This document shows positions 15,944 through 24,288 of a DNA stretch of 35,831 nucleotides, piece by piece; position 1 is the first letter of the stretch, and each line of letters starts with the position of its first letter. The position numbers were made by a program, and so were the translations under genes. The stretch covers positions 1-35,831 of the forward strand of contig PXDM01000221.1 in assembly GCA_003565055.1 (NCBI GenBank). Direction: 5' to 3'. Below the pieces are notes generated by a model. The model worked only from the letters and a program-made list of their open reading frames with translations, was not told the DNA's origin and searched no databases. The DNA is from Paracoccaceae bacterium (GTDB taxonomy: Bacteria; Pseudomonadota; Alphaproteobacteria; Rhodobacterales; Rhodobacteraceae).

Positions 15944-16186
15944 ATGGCCATCACTGTCACTGAGCTCGAACAGCTCCTGAAAGACGGCTTCCCGGATGCC
16001 AGCATCACGATCACCGATCTGGCCGGGGACGGAAACCACTACGCTGCGGAAGTCATCGACGAGAGTTTTCGCGGCCTCAACCGTGTGCAGCAACAGCGCG
16101 CCGTTTATGCGGCGCTCAAGGGCAAGATGGACGGCAATCATGGCGAATTGCACGCGCTCGCCCTGACCACCAAAGCCCCTGACTGA
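15944..16186 (+). CDS. BolA/IbaG-family protein
   Basis: An 80-residue BolA-fold protein from ATG 15944. The stretch HYAAEVIDESFRGLNRVQQQ followed by RAVYAALKGKM and GELHALALTTKAP is the BolA domain; the His, Arg and the terminal HAL-type motif are in place. BolA2/IbaG-like proteins pair with monothiol CGFS glutaredoxins to handle [2Fe-2S] clusters and sense iron, and the next gene (18 bases on) encodes exactly such a glutaredoxin. The pairing is established for the families; its use here is inferred from the adjacency. It is 53 bases after purL. AAAGGA upstream of the ATG is a weak and rather distant Shine-Dalgarno. Confidence 0.92.
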   Translation: MAITVTELEQLLKDGFPDASITITDLAGDGNHYAAEVIDESFRGLNRVQQQRAVYAALKGKMDGNHGELHALALTTKAPD

Positions 16187-16204
16187 ATTTCGAGAGGACA
16201 TGCC

Positions 16205-16564
16205 ATGAGCGCCGAAGACCAGATCAAGCAAACTGTCGAGACGAATGACGTCGTGCTCTACATGAAAGGCACCAAGACCATGCCGCAATGCGGCTTTTCC
16301 AGCCGCGTGGCCGGAGTGCTGAATTTCATGGGCGTGGATTATGCGGATGTGAATGTGCTGGCTGATGATGCGATACGTCAGGGCATCAAGGAGTTTTCCG
16401 ACTGGCCGACCATCCCGCAGCTTTATGTGAAAGGCGAATTCGTTGGCGGCTGCGACATCATCACTGAGATGACCCTGTCGGGCGAGTTGGACCAACTCTT
16501 TGACTCAAAAGGCGTGCAATACGACAAGGACGCTGCCGAGAAGATCCGCGAAGCCAACGCCTGA
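16205..16564 (+). CDS. grxD: Monothiol glutaredoxin, Grx4/GrxD family
   Basis: A 119-residue monothiol glutaredoxin that carries [2Fe-2S] clusters in the cytoplasm. The active-site motif is PQCGFSSR with C29, and the glutathione-binding WPTIPQLYVKGEFVGGCDI matches the Grx4 type. Its length is typical. AGAGGA about six bases before the ATG supports the start. It is 18 bases after the BolA-family gene. The following 214 bases (16565-16778), up to the convergent comEC stop, contain no gene, terminator or repeat I can support. Confidence 0.96.
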   Translation: MSAEDQIKQTVETNDVVLYMKGTKTMPQCGFSSRVAGVLNFMGVDYADVNVLADDAIRQGIKEFSDWPTIPQLYVKGEFVGGCDIITEMTLSGELDQLFDSKGVQYDKDAAEKIREANA

Positions 16565-16778
16565 GCCATCGCACAGGGGCGGGACATGCGTGCAACGCGC
16601 GCAGTTCACAGATGCCGCGCATGGGAAGTGTCAGCCCCCAAGATATCGGCCACCAACGAGGACGGGACGCAGAGCAGACGGAAAAACACGCGGCCAATCT
16701 GGGTGTGTGACCGGCTGCATGCGTCAGGCGGGAGTGTGACAGACGCCTTCTTCACGCCCCATCAGGCGACTGGGCACG

Positions 16779-18875
16779 TCACCACCCTGTCCACGGACGC
16801 GCACCGCTTTTACCGGCTGCCGTTGTCATTTCGATCTGACCGTCTCTCGCCACATAGGCACGCGCGCCCGTCCGGCGCAGCGCGCGCGGCGTGACCAACT
16901 CACACGGCCCGCCTGCGCGCTCCGGCTCTTGCGTGACCACCACGATGCGCCCCGGCAGACACACGGCATCCAGCTGCTCCAGCGCCCGTTTTCCCGCCAG
17001 ATGCACCACGTCAAACCCGCCACCGTGGAGATGCACGACCATATCGCGCGGCCCTGCCCCGCTGCGCGCCTGCGCGATCTGCTGCTCGGCATCATCCCCA
17101 TCGGCCTTGAGCCAACTGGTGGCCGCGAAACTCCCCGCCCGCGCGCGGCTCAGGGCACGGCCCTCCGGCGTCATCAGCCCGACCACCTCGCCTTCCGGCG
17201 CGATGAGAAGCGCCGGGCGCGTTGTCATGGCCCAGGCCGCGAGCGCAATCGCCACCACGGGCACCCCGGCCCAGGCCCCGCGCCCTTGCCACAGGATGAC
17301 CCAGAGCGCGCCCAAGGCCATGGCGGGAATGGCCCAGGCAGGCGGTTGCACGATGGGCATGACCGCCCCGTCCAGCGCACTGACTGCGGCCGAGACATGC
17401 AGGATCCAGCCAATCGCCGGGCTCATGATCGCAAGCCCCAGCCCCTCCAGCCCGAAAGGGGCAAGCAGCGCGGCCAGCACTGCCGCCGGCATCACCACCA
17501 GCCCCATCAAGGGCACGGTCAGCAGATTGGCGATCAGCCCGTATTCTGCGATCCGGTTGAAACTCGCTGCAGCGATAGGGGCCGTCGCCACCCCCGCCAC
17601 CACCGAACAGATCACGACCGAGATTACAGGCAAGACCCAGCGCGGGACGCGCGCGCGCCAGCCGCGCTCATCTGCGAGGAAGCGAAACACCGCAACCAGC
17701 GCCACAGTGGCCGCGAAACTCATCTGGAACCCTGCCTGCACCAGCGCTTCGGGCCGCAGGATCAGGATCACCATGGCCGCCATCGCGACCGAGCGCAGCG
17801 AAATCGCGCGCCGGTCGAGGAGCACAGCGACCAGCATCACCGCGACCATGATGAAGGCCCGCTCTGTCGCGACATTGCCCCCCGACAGCGCCAGATAAAA
17901 CCCCCCCGCCCCCAGCGCCCCAAGGGCTGCGAGCTTGCGCGTGGGCACGCGCAGCGCGAAAGCGGGCACCAGCGTCATCGAAAACCGCAAGAGACCATAG
18001 ACGAAGCCCGTCAACAGCCCCATATGCAGCCCCGAAATCGCCAGCAGATGTGCCAGATTGGAGCGGCGCAATTCCTCCATCTGCGCCTGCGCGATGCCCG
18101 AGCGGTCGCCGGTCAGGATGGCCGCTGCAAACCCGCCCCGATCCCCTGGCAGACGCTCCTGCACGGCCGCCGAAATCTTCATCCGCAAGCGGTGCAGCGC
18201 CAGCCCTTTCGCCCCATCGTCACGCGGCGCGGCGGCGAGCACAGGCACGCGGGTGTAGCCAACGGCACCCAAGCCCTCAAACCACGCATGACGACGGAAA
18301 TCGAAGCCGCCCGGCTCGGATGGCGCAGGCGGCGGGCCGAGATGGCCCGTTGTCATCACCCGCAAGCCCGGCTCCGGCGTGATGAACCCTTGCGTCCCGT
18401 GAAGCGACAGACGGATCTGCGCGGGCGTGCGCGCAGGGCCGATCCCTTCGAGCACCACCTGATCCAGCGTCAGCCGCACCGCATCCGTGCCGGAACGGTC
18501 GATCTTGACGATCCGCCCTTCAATCGCGCCGAAAAAACGGAATTGCAGCACAGGGGCGGCCACCTGATGGCTGCGATAACCGGCGACCAGCATGCCCGCG
18601 ATCACCACGACAAGCGCAAGCACAATGGGGGTCAGATCGCGCGGCACAAAGCGCGCAACTGCGCTCAACCCGAGCCCCAGCCCCCCCAGAGCGACCCATT
18701 CTTCCCATTGCGGCTCGCGCGGCAGAGCAAAGTAAAGCCCGATGCCGATGGCAAACAGGACCGGCACAAAGAGAAACAACCGCCCATGCTGGCGCTCCAG
18801 CGCGGTGCGGGCCAGCGCGACCCAGCGCAAGGACCAAGGCGCTGAAAAGGTCAGCCACTGCGCCCTTGTTTCCAC
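16779..18875 (-). CDS. comEC: ComEC/Rec2-family membrane DNA-uptake channel
   Basis: Inner-membrane channel that takes up single-stranded DNA during natural transformation. The 698-residue product has an N-terminal membrane pair, a soluble OB-like region (FRFFGAIEGRIVKIDR, then GFDFRRHAWFEGLGAVG), the ComEC core with LLAISGLHMGLLTGFVYG and SATVALVAVFRF-like spans, and a C-terminal soluble part of about 170 residues. The C-terminal part occupies the place of the metallo-beta-lactamase domain but shows no HxHxDH motif, as I believe is common in alphaproteobacteria. It is divergent from gltX with a 69-base gap. Nothing else for competence is in the window, so actual DNA uptake is unproven. Confidence 0.93.
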   Translation of the reverse strand: METRAQWLTFSAPWSLRWVALARTALERQHGRLFLFVPVLFAIGIGLYFALPREPQWEEWVALGGLGLGLSAVARFVPRDLTPIVLALVVVIAGMLVAGYRSHQVAAPVLQFRFFGAIEGRIVKIDRSGTDAVRLTLDQVVLEGIGPARTPAQIRLSLHGTQGFITPEPGLRVMTTGHLGPPPAPSEPGGFDFRRHAWFEGLGAVGYTRVPVLAAAPRDDGAKGLALHRLRMKISAAVQERLPGDRGGFAAAILTGDRSGIAQAQMEELRRSNLAHLLAISGLHMGLLTGFVYGLLRFSMTLVPAFALRVPTRKLAALGALGAGGFYLALSGGNVATERAFIMVAVMLVAVLLDRRAISLRSVAMAAMVILILRPEALVQAGFQMSFAATVALVAVFRFLADERGWRARVPRWVLPVISVVICSVVAGVATAPIAAASFNRIAEYGLIANLLTVPLMGLVVMPAAVLAALLAPFGLEGLGLAIMSPAIGWILHVSAAVSALDGAVMPIVQPPAWAIPAMALGALWVILWQGRGAWAGVPVVAIALAAWAMTTRPALLIAPEGEVVGLMTPEGRALSRARAGSFAATSWLKADGDDAEQQIAQARSGAGPRDMVVHLHGGGFDVVHLAGKRALEQLDAVCLPGRIVVVTQEPERAGGPCELVTPRALRRTGARAYVARDGQIEMTTAAGKSGARPWTGW

Positions 18876-18894
18876 GTCGCACCTTCCCTAAAAC
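18866..18894 (+). promoter_or_regulatory. Possible gltX promoter
   Basis: TTGTTT (18866-18871), 17-base spacer, TAAAAC (18889-18894) in the gap between comEC and gltX, overlapping the first codons of comEC. A start of transcription near 18901 would allow either ATG 18909 or ATG 18945. Weak to moderate support. Confidence 0.3.
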
Positions 18895-18944
18895 GATAGC
18901 TCAAGACCATGCCCGATACTGGTTTACAGAAAGTTAACGCATCC

Positions 18945-20345
18945 ATGTCCGTTCCTGTCGTCACGCGTTTCGCGCCCTCGCCCACTGGCTTTTTGCATAT
19001 CGGCGGCGCGCGCACGGCGCTGTTCAACTGGCTCTATGCGCGCAGGCGTGGGGGCAAGTTCCTGCTGCGCATCGAAGACACGGATCGCGCGCGCTCGACG
19101 CCCGAGGCAACGGCGGCGATTCTCGCGGGGCTGACATGGCTCGGGCTTGACTGGGATGACGAACCTGTCAGCCAATTCGCGCGCGCCGACCGCCATGCCG
19201 AGATCGCCCATCAGATGCTCGCCACCGGTCACGCCTATAAATGCTTCGCCACGCAAGACGAGATCGAAAGCTTCCGCGAGGCGGCCCGCGCGGAGGGGCG
19301 CTCGACGCTCTACCGCTCGCCCTGGCGCGACGCGGATCCTGCCAGCCACCCTGACGCGCCCTTCGTGATTCGCGTCAAGGCCCCGCTGGAGGGCGAGACG
19401 ATCATCCGCGACCAAGTGCAAGGCGATGTGCGCATCCGCAATGACCAGCTCGATGATATGGTGGTGCTGCGCTCGGACGGAACGCCGGTCTATATGCTCG
19501 CGGTGGTGGTCGATGATCACGATATGGGCGTGACCCATGTGATCCGGGGCGATGATCACCTCAACAATGCCGCGCGCCAGATGCTGATCTACCGTGCGAT
19601 GGGCTGGGACGTGCCTGTCTGGGCGCATATCCCGCTGATTCACGGCCCCGATGGCAAGAAACTCTCCAAGCGTCACGGCGCGCTTGGGGTCGAGGAATAT
19701 CAGCGCATGGGCTATCCGGCGGCGGCGATGCGCAACTATCTGGCACGGCTGGGCTGGAGCCATGGCAATGATGAATTCTTCACCGATGCGCAGGCGCGCG
19801 AGTGGTTTGATCTGGCGGGAATCGGCAAATCCCCGGCGCGGCTGGATTTCAAGAAACTCGACCATCTGACCGCCCAACATATGAGCGCCGCCGAGGATGC
19901 TGCACTGCTGCATGAATTGGAGGCATATCGCGCGGCAACCGACATGGTTGCGCTGACATCCACAGAGCGCAACGGGCTCGAGCGCGCTATGCCACTGGTC
20001 AAGGACAAGGCGAAGAACTTCGTTCAAATCCTTGAAAAAGCGCATTTCATCCTGACAGAACGCCCGATTTCGCGCGACGAGAAAGCCGACGCCGCCCTCG
20101 ATGATGTATCCCGTGGTATACTGCGGGAATTGACGCCGCGCCTGCAAAATGCTAGCTGGGCGCGAGGAACTCTGGAAGAGATCGTCGGGGATGTCGCGCA
20201 GGCGCATGGGTTAGGCTTGGGCAAGATCGCGCAACCGCTGCGCGCAGCACTGGCCGGGCGCACCACCAGCCCCAGCGTCTTCGATATGATGCTCCTTCTG
20301 GGCCGAGATGAAACTCTTGGCCGCTTGCAAGATGCGACGACCTGA
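18945..20345 (+). CDS. gltX: Glutamate-tRNA ligase GltX
   Basis: Charges tRNA-Glu with glutamate in the cytoplasm. From ATG 18945 it has 466 residues beginning MSVPVVTRFAPSPTG, the canonical start; the in-frame ATG at 18909 would only add 12 non-family residues. Class I signatures are FLHIGGARTALFN (HIGH motif variant, 18-21) and KKLSKRHG (KMSKS equivalent, near residue 237). The length and the C-terminal anticodon-binding part (QILEKAHFIL, GKIAQPLRAAL) fit the bacterial enzyme. Alphaproteobacteria often carry two GluRS genes; which of the two this is I cannot say. gltA follows 84 bases on. Confidence 0.95.
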   Translation: MSVPVVTRFAPSPTGFLHIGGARTALFNWLYARRRGGKFLLRIEDTDRARSTPEATAAILAGLTWLGLDWDDEPVSQFARADRHAEIAHQMLATGHAYKCFATQDEIESFREAARAEGRSTLYRSPWRDADPASHPDAPFVIRVKAPLEGETIIRDQVQGDVRIRNDQLDDMVVLRSDGTPVYMLAVVVDDHDMGVTHVIRGDDHLNNAARQMLIYRAMGWDVPVWAHIPLIHGPDGKKLSKRHGALGVEEYQRMGYPAAAMRNYLARLGWSHGNDEFFTDAQAREWFDLAGIGKSPARLDFKKLDHLTAQHMSAAEDAALLHELEAYRAATDMVALTSTERNGLERAMPLVKDKAKNFVQILEKAHFILTERPISRDEKADAALDDVSRGILRELTPRLQNASWARGTLEEIVGDVAQAHGLGLGKIAQPLRAALAGRTTSPSVFDMMLLLGRDETLGRLQDATT

Positions 20346-20388
20346 ACCGGCGGATGACACTGTCCAGTTTCGGGTCCTGATCTGCCTG

Positions 20389-20407
20389 CGCGGGAAGTGC
20401 TCCCGCG
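20389..20407. other. Hairpin between gltX and gltA
   Basis: CGCGGGA (20389-20395), loop of five, TCCCGCG (20401-20407). No U-tract follows. It may be a weak gltX terminator or part of the gltA leader; the gltA Shine-Dalgarno AAAGG comes 11 bases later. Confidence 0.4.
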
Positions 20408-20429
20408 GGCTTCATAGAAAGGTTGATGA

Positions 20430-21725
20430 ATGACAAACGGGACAGAGACAGCCAAGCTCACCATCGGCGACAAGGTCATTGATCTGCCAGTGCTCAAACC
20501 CGCGATAGGCCCCGATGTGGTTGATATCCGCAAGGTCTATGCGCAAACGGGTGTCTTCACCTACGATCCGAGCTTCACCTCGACCGCGTCCTGTTCTTCG
20601 ACCATCACCTATATCGACGGCGACAAGGGCGAATTGCTCTATCGCGGCTATCCGATCGAGCAACTCGCCGAGAAATCGCATTTCCTCGAAACCTGCTACC
20701 TGCTGCTTTACGGCGAACTGCCCTCGGCTGCCGATCTGGAGGATTTCGAGCTGCGCGTGACGCATCACACGATGCTGCATGAACAGATGCGCAATTTCTA
20801 CAGCGGGTTCCGCCGCGACAGCCACCCGATGGCTGTCATGACCGGCGTGGTGGGCGCGATGTCGTCCTTCTACCACGACAGCACCGATATCAACGACCCC
20901 TGGCAGCGCGAAGTGGCCGCGATCCGCATGATCGCCAAGATGCCCACCATCGCTGCATGGGCCTATAAATATTCGCTGGGCCAGCCCTTCGTCTATCCCA
21001 AGAACAGCCTCGATTACGCGGGCAATTTCCTGCATATGTGCTTCTCGGTCCCGGCTGAGGAATATGTCGTCAACCCGATCCTGAGCCGCGCGATGGACCG
21101 GATCATGATGCTGCATGCCGATCACGAGCAGAACGCCTCGACCTCGACCGTGCGGCTGGCAGGGTCGTCGGGCGCCAATCCCTTCGCCTGTATCGCAGCG
21201 GGCATTGCCTGTCTCTGGGGGCCTGCGCATGGCGGTGCCAATCAGGCCTGCCTCGAGATGCTGCAGGAAATCGGCACGGTTGACCGCATCCCGGAATTTA
21301 TCGCCCGCGCCAAGGACAAGGATGACCCGTTCAAGCTGATGGGCTTCGGCCACCGGGTCTACAAGAATTTCGACCCGCGCGCCAAGGTGATGAAGCAATC
21401 CGCCGATGAAGTGCTGGGACTCTTGGGCATCGAGGATAATGAAACCCTCAAGATCGCCAAAGAGCTGGAGCGCATCGCGCTTGAGGACGAATATTTCGTC
21501 GAGAAGAAGCTCTACCCGAATGTTGATTTCTATTCCGGCATCATTCTTGAGGCCATGGGCTTCCCGACGGCGATGTTCACGCCCATTTTCGCGCTCTCGC
21601 GCACGGTGGGCTGGATCAGCCAGTGGAAGGAAATGATCGCCGATCCAGAGCAGAAAATCGGCCGCCCGCGCCAGCGCTATATCGGCGCACCGGCGCGCGA
21701 CTATGTGGAAATCGAGACGCGCTGA
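20430..21725 (+). CDS. gltA: Citrate synthase GltA (hexameric bacterial type)
   Basis: Condenses oxaloacetate with acetyl-CoA at the entry of the citric acid cycle. The 431-residue product has the long N-terminal domain of the Gram-negative NADH-sensitive form and the catalytic triad H267 (GPAHGGAN), H308 (GFGHRVYKN) and D366 (NVDFYSG). HADHEQNAST near 229-238 is also conserved. AAAGG ten bases before the ATG gives a good ribosome site. It follows gltX in the same direction but is set off by 84 bases with a hairpin, and it is closed by a clear terminator. Confidence 0.97.
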   Translation: MTNGTETAKLTIGDKVIDLPVLKPAIGPDVVDIRKVYAQTGVFTYDPSFTSTASCSSTITYIDGDKGELLYRGYPIEQLAEKSHFLETCYLLLYGELPSAADLEDFELRVTHHTMLHEQMRNFYSGFRRDSHPMAVMTGVVGAMSSFYHDSTDINDPWQREVAAIRMIAKMPTIAAWAYKYSLGQPFVYPKNSLDYAGNFLHMCFSVPAEEYVVNPILSRAMDRIMMLHADHEQNASTSTVRLAGSSGANPFACIAAGIACLWGPAHGGANQACLEMLQEIGTVDRIPEFIARAKDKDDPFKLMGFGHRVYKNFDPRAKVMKQSADEVLGLLGIEDNETLKIAKELERIALEDEYFVEKKLYPNVDFYSGIILEAMGFPTAMFTPIFALSRTVGWISQWKEMIADPEQKIGRPRQRYIGAPARDYVEIETR

Positions 21726-21745
21726 GCCTTTGCGCTGAGCCTTGC

Positions 21746-21775
21746 AATGCCGCCCTGTCGACGGGGCGGCATTTT
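21746..21775 (+). terminator. Intrinsic terminator after gltA
   Basis: AATGCCGCCC (21746-21755), eight-base loop, GGGCGGCATT (21764-21773), with the T-run through 21775. It starts 20 bases after the gltA stop. Confidence 0.85.
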
Positions 21776-21822
21776 GCATGGCGAAAAAGGAACCAGTCAC
21801 GCCGCGCCCGCGTATCAACAAC

Positions 21823-22545
21823 ATGAAACATACTTTGCCCATCCTGACCCTGATCGCCACGCTGGCTTTCGTGACCTCGCCTCTGGTGACCGACCCGTTC
21901 TCGGGCTTCGCGCCGGATCGCTTCCCCGTCCCACAGATCGACCCACCCGTGCAACCGGCAGGCTACGCCTTCAGCATCTGGGGCGTGATCTATATCTGGC
22001 TCACTGTCATGGCCGTGGTCGGTGTCACCCTGCGCCGCCACGCGCCGCAGTGGCAGGGCGTCCATCTCCCGCTGATCCTGAGCCTCGGCCCCGGTGCGGC
22101 CTGGCTCTGGGTCGCAGGCTTTGCGCCGCGCGCAGCGACTGTGCTGATCTTCTGGATGATGGCAACCGCGATCTGGGCGCTCCTGCGCAGCCCGTCGGAG
22201 GACCGGTTCCTCCTGCGCCTGCCTGTTGCGCTTTATGCAGGCTGGCTGACAGCGGCGGCGCATGTCTCGCTCGGCATCAATCTCGGCGGGTTTGGCATTG
22301 CCCCCGCTGACATCGCTGCTGTGATCGCGCTCGCGCTTGCCTCTGGCGTCATGCTCCTGACGCTTTACCTGCGCCCCGACCTGCCAGAATACGGGCTGGC
22401 CTTCGTCTGGGCGCTGGTGGCGGTGATCGTGGCGAATTGGGGCGGCGCGGCTCCCGTGCTGATTGCGGCTGCGCTGGCGCTGGTGCTCGTGCTTTTCGCG
22501 ATGATCCGCGGCCTGCGCTCTGGACAGCTCGCGCATGGGCTGTAA
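21823..22545 (+). CDS. TspO/MBR-like tryptophan-rich membrane protein
   Basis: A 240-residue polytopic inner-membrane protein with six to seven hydrophobic spans. The stretch QPAGYAFSIWGVIYIWLTV near residue 44 resembles the FxxIWxxIY core of TspO-related proteins, and the protein is rich in Trp. It is longer than classical TspO (about 160). TspO proteins bind tetrapyrroles and tune photopigment or stress responses; whether this relative does so is unknown. The start is uncertain: ATG 21778 is in frame but only two bases after the gltA terminator, while ATG 21823 begins a normal hydrophobic N-terminus (MKHTLPILTLIATLAFV). Neither has a clear Shine-Dalgarno. mazG follows 36 bases on. Confidence 0.65.
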   Translation: MKHTLPILTLIATLAFVTSPLVTDPFSGFAPDRFPVPQIDPPVQPAGYAFSIWGVIYIWLTVMAVVGVTLRRHAPQWQGVHLPLILSLGPGAAWLWVAGFAPRAATVLIFWMMATAIWALLRSPSEDRFLLRLPVALYAGWLTAAAHVSLGINLGGFGIAPADIAAVIALALASGVMLLTLYLRPDLPEYGLAFVWALVAVIVANWGGAAPVLIAAALALVLVLFAMIRGLRSGQLAHGL

Positions 22546-22581
22546 CACAGGGCGTTGACGCCCCCGACCCGGACCCTTGCC

Positions 22582-23409
22582 ATGCCCCATGACCCGCTGA
22601 TCTTCGCCCCCGATGGCTCCGTCACCCGGCTGCGCGCGATCATGCGCGCCCTGCGCGACCCTGACACCGGCTGCCCATGGGATATCGAGCAGGATTTCGC
22701 TTCCATCGCGCCCTACACGATCGAGGAAGCCTATGAGGTCGAGGACGCGATCACCCAATCCGACTGGCCCGCGCTCGAAGGCGAATTGGGTGATCTGCTG
22801 TTGCAGGTGGTCTATCACGCGCAGATGGCAGAGGAGGCCGGGCATTTCAGCTTTGAAAGCCTGACCCGCGCGATCAGCGACAAGATGCTGGCCCGCCATC
22901 CCCATGTCTTCGGCGATGAGAGCCGCGACAAAAGCGCCGAAGATCAGACCGTCGACTGGGAGCGCATGAAAGCGCAGGAACGCGCCGCGCGCGACCGGGG
23001 CGGCGTGCTCGACGATGTGGCGCTCGGCCTGCCTGCGCTGATGCGCGCGGTCAAACTGCAAAAACGCGCGGCGCGCGTGGGGTTTGACTGGCCCGACACG
23101 GGTCAGGTGCTCGACAAGATCGTGGAAGAAGCCCGCGAATTGATCGAGGCCCGCGACGAGATGGGCGCGGCAGAGCAGGCCGAGGAATTCGGCGATCTTC
23201 TCTTCGTCATGGCCAATCTCGCGCGCCATCTGGACATCGACCCCGAAGCGGCGCTGCGCGCGGCCAATGCGAAATTCACCCGCCGCTTCCGCGCCATCGA
23301 GGCGGCGCTGGCGGCCCAGAACCGTCGCCCTGAGGACAGCACGCTCGCGGAAATGGACGCTTTATGGGATGCAGCCAAGGCGCGCGAGAAGCTAGATGCA
23401 CCCAGATGA
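22582..23409 (+). CDS. mazG: Nucleoside triphosphate pyrophosphohydrolase MazG
   Basis: Hydrolyses NTPs to NMP and pyrophosphate, cleansing the pool and affecting ppGpp signalling. The 275-residue product (E. coli 263) has two MazG domains. The first has DPDTGCPWDIEQDF, IEEAYEVEDAI and GELGDLLLQVVYHAQMAEE; the second has VGFDWPD, EEARELIEAR and EEFGDLLFVMANLARHL with the metal-binding Glu and Asp residues in place. A TTG at 22555 is in frame with AGGG before it and could add nine residues; ATG 22582 matches the usual start better. Its last 14 bases overlap the start of the DUF1638 gene. Confidence 0.95.
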   Translation: MPHDPLIFAPDGSVTRLRAIMRALRDPDTGCPWDIEQDFASIAPYTIEEAYEVEDAITQSDWPALEGELGDLLLQVVYHAQMAEEAGHFSFESLTRAISDKMLARHPHVFGDESRDKSAEDQTVDWERMKAQERAARDRGGVLDDVALGLPALMRAVKLQKRAARVGFDWPDTGQVLDKIVEEARELIEARDEMGAAEQAEEFGDLLFVMANLARHLDIDPEAALRAANAKFTRRFRAIEAALAAQNRRPEDSTLAEMDALWDAAKAREKLDAPR

Positions 23410-24079
23410 CCAGAGCCTGACGGAAACCGGCCTCGCCCCTGCAGGGCGCGGGTCGATCCTGCTTCTGGCCTGCGGGGCCCTGGCACGCGAAATCCTCGCG
23501 ATCCGGTCGGCGAATGGCTGGACGCATATGGATCTGCACTGCCTGCCGGCCAATCTGCATCTCCGGCCCGAGCGCATCCCCGACGCGGTAGAAGCGGCGG
23601 TGCAAAAATACCGCGACCGCTACACGCGCATTTTCGTCGTCTACGCCGATTGCGGCACCGGCGGGCTGCTGGCGGCGCGCTGCGCGCGCCTTGGCGTCGA
23701 GATGGTCGCAGGCCCCCATTGCTATGCGTTTTTCGAGGGTGTGGAGCGCTTCACCGCCCGCGCCGAGGAGGAGATCACCGCCTTCTACCTCACCGATTTT
23801 CTGGTCCGCCAGTTCGATGCCTTTGTCTGGGAGCCGATGGGCTTTGACCGCCACCCCGAATTGATCGCGATGATGTTCGGCAATTACACACGGCTCATCT
23901 ATCAGGCGCAGACGGACGATCCGGCGCTCGATGCCAAGGCGCGCGATTGTGCCGGGCGGTTGGGCTTGGCCTATGAGCGGCGCTTCACGGGCTATGGTGA
24001 GCTTGAAACGGCGCTGGCGGCGCAAGCGACATCAGGCGAGCTGCGCGGCGATCCTCTTCACCCATGGCGGATGAAATAG
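23396..24079 (+). CDS. DUF1638-domain protein of unknown function
   Basis: A 227-residue soluble protein. I recognise DUF1638 by ILLLACGALAREIL, LHCLPANLHLRPERIPDAV, VVYADCGTGG and GPHCYAFFEG; the conserved Cys and His residues in these motifs suggest metal or cofactor binding. Members are often found beside corrinoid methyltransferase genes for methylamine metabolism, but none is visible here. The ATG lies inside mazG and overlaps it by 14 bases, which suggests translational coupling. The 3' end overlaps the convergent TusA-like gene by 22 bases. Function is unknown; I assign only the family. Confidence 0.8.
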   Translation: MHPDDQSLTETGLAPAGRGSILLLACGALAREILAIRSANGWTHMDLHCLPANLHLRPERIPDAVEAAVQKYRDRYTRIFVVYADCGTGGLLAARCARLGVEMVAGPHCYAFFEGVERFTARAEEEITAFYLTDFLVRQFDAFVWEPMGFDRHPELIAMMFGNYTRLIYQAQTDDPALDAKARDCAGRLGLAYERRFTGYGELETALAAQATSGELRGDPLHPWRMK

Positions 24080-24285
24080 GCCATCGCGGCCTCGCGCGCC
24101 TCGGTCGCGAGCAACTCATGCCCGGCCTCGGCACAGAAATGCGGGATATCAACCACCGCCGCGGGATCACTCGCCAGCACGCAGAGCACCTCCCCCGGCG
24201 CCATGGATTTCAACCGCTTGCGCGCTTTCAGGACCGGCAGGGGGCATAAAAGCCCGATCGCATCCAGCTCAACATCGCCACGCAT
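24058..24285 (-). CDS. TusA/SirA-family sulfur carrier protein
   Basis: A 75-residue TusA-like protein. The signature LLCPLPVLKARKRL has the sulfur-carrying Cys at residue 14, and the GEVLCVLASDPAAVVDIPHFC stretch gives the rest of the fold. Such proteins relay persulfide sulfur for tRNA thiolation, molybdopterin or other uses. GGGAGGT five bases before ATG 24285 is an excellent ribosome site. It comes three bases after the stop of the 82-residue unknown gene, so it is the last gene of the leftward glnE cluster. Its own 3' end overlaps the convergent DUF1638 gene by 22 bases. Confidence 0.9.
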   Translation of the reverse strand: MRGDVELDAIGLLCPLPVLKARKRLKSMAPGEVLCVLASDPAAVVDIPHFCAEAGHELLATEAREAAMAYFIRHG

Positions 24286-24288
24286 GCC

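Noticed and set aside
16929..18845. Open frame of 638 codons on the plus strand within comEC
   Set aside because: Antisense to comEC, composition full of His, Arg, Gln and Pro without hydrophobic or catalytic pattern; shadow of a membrane-protein gene.
18945..18992. Mutated HIGH motif in gltX (HIGG)
   Set aside because: HIGG is normal for glutamate-tRNA ligases, so it is not a sign of lost activity.
21616..23229. Open frame of 537 codons on the minus strand across gltA end, the TspO-like gene and mazG
   Set aside because: Crosses the gltA terminator and two recognised genes in the opposite direction; no motif.
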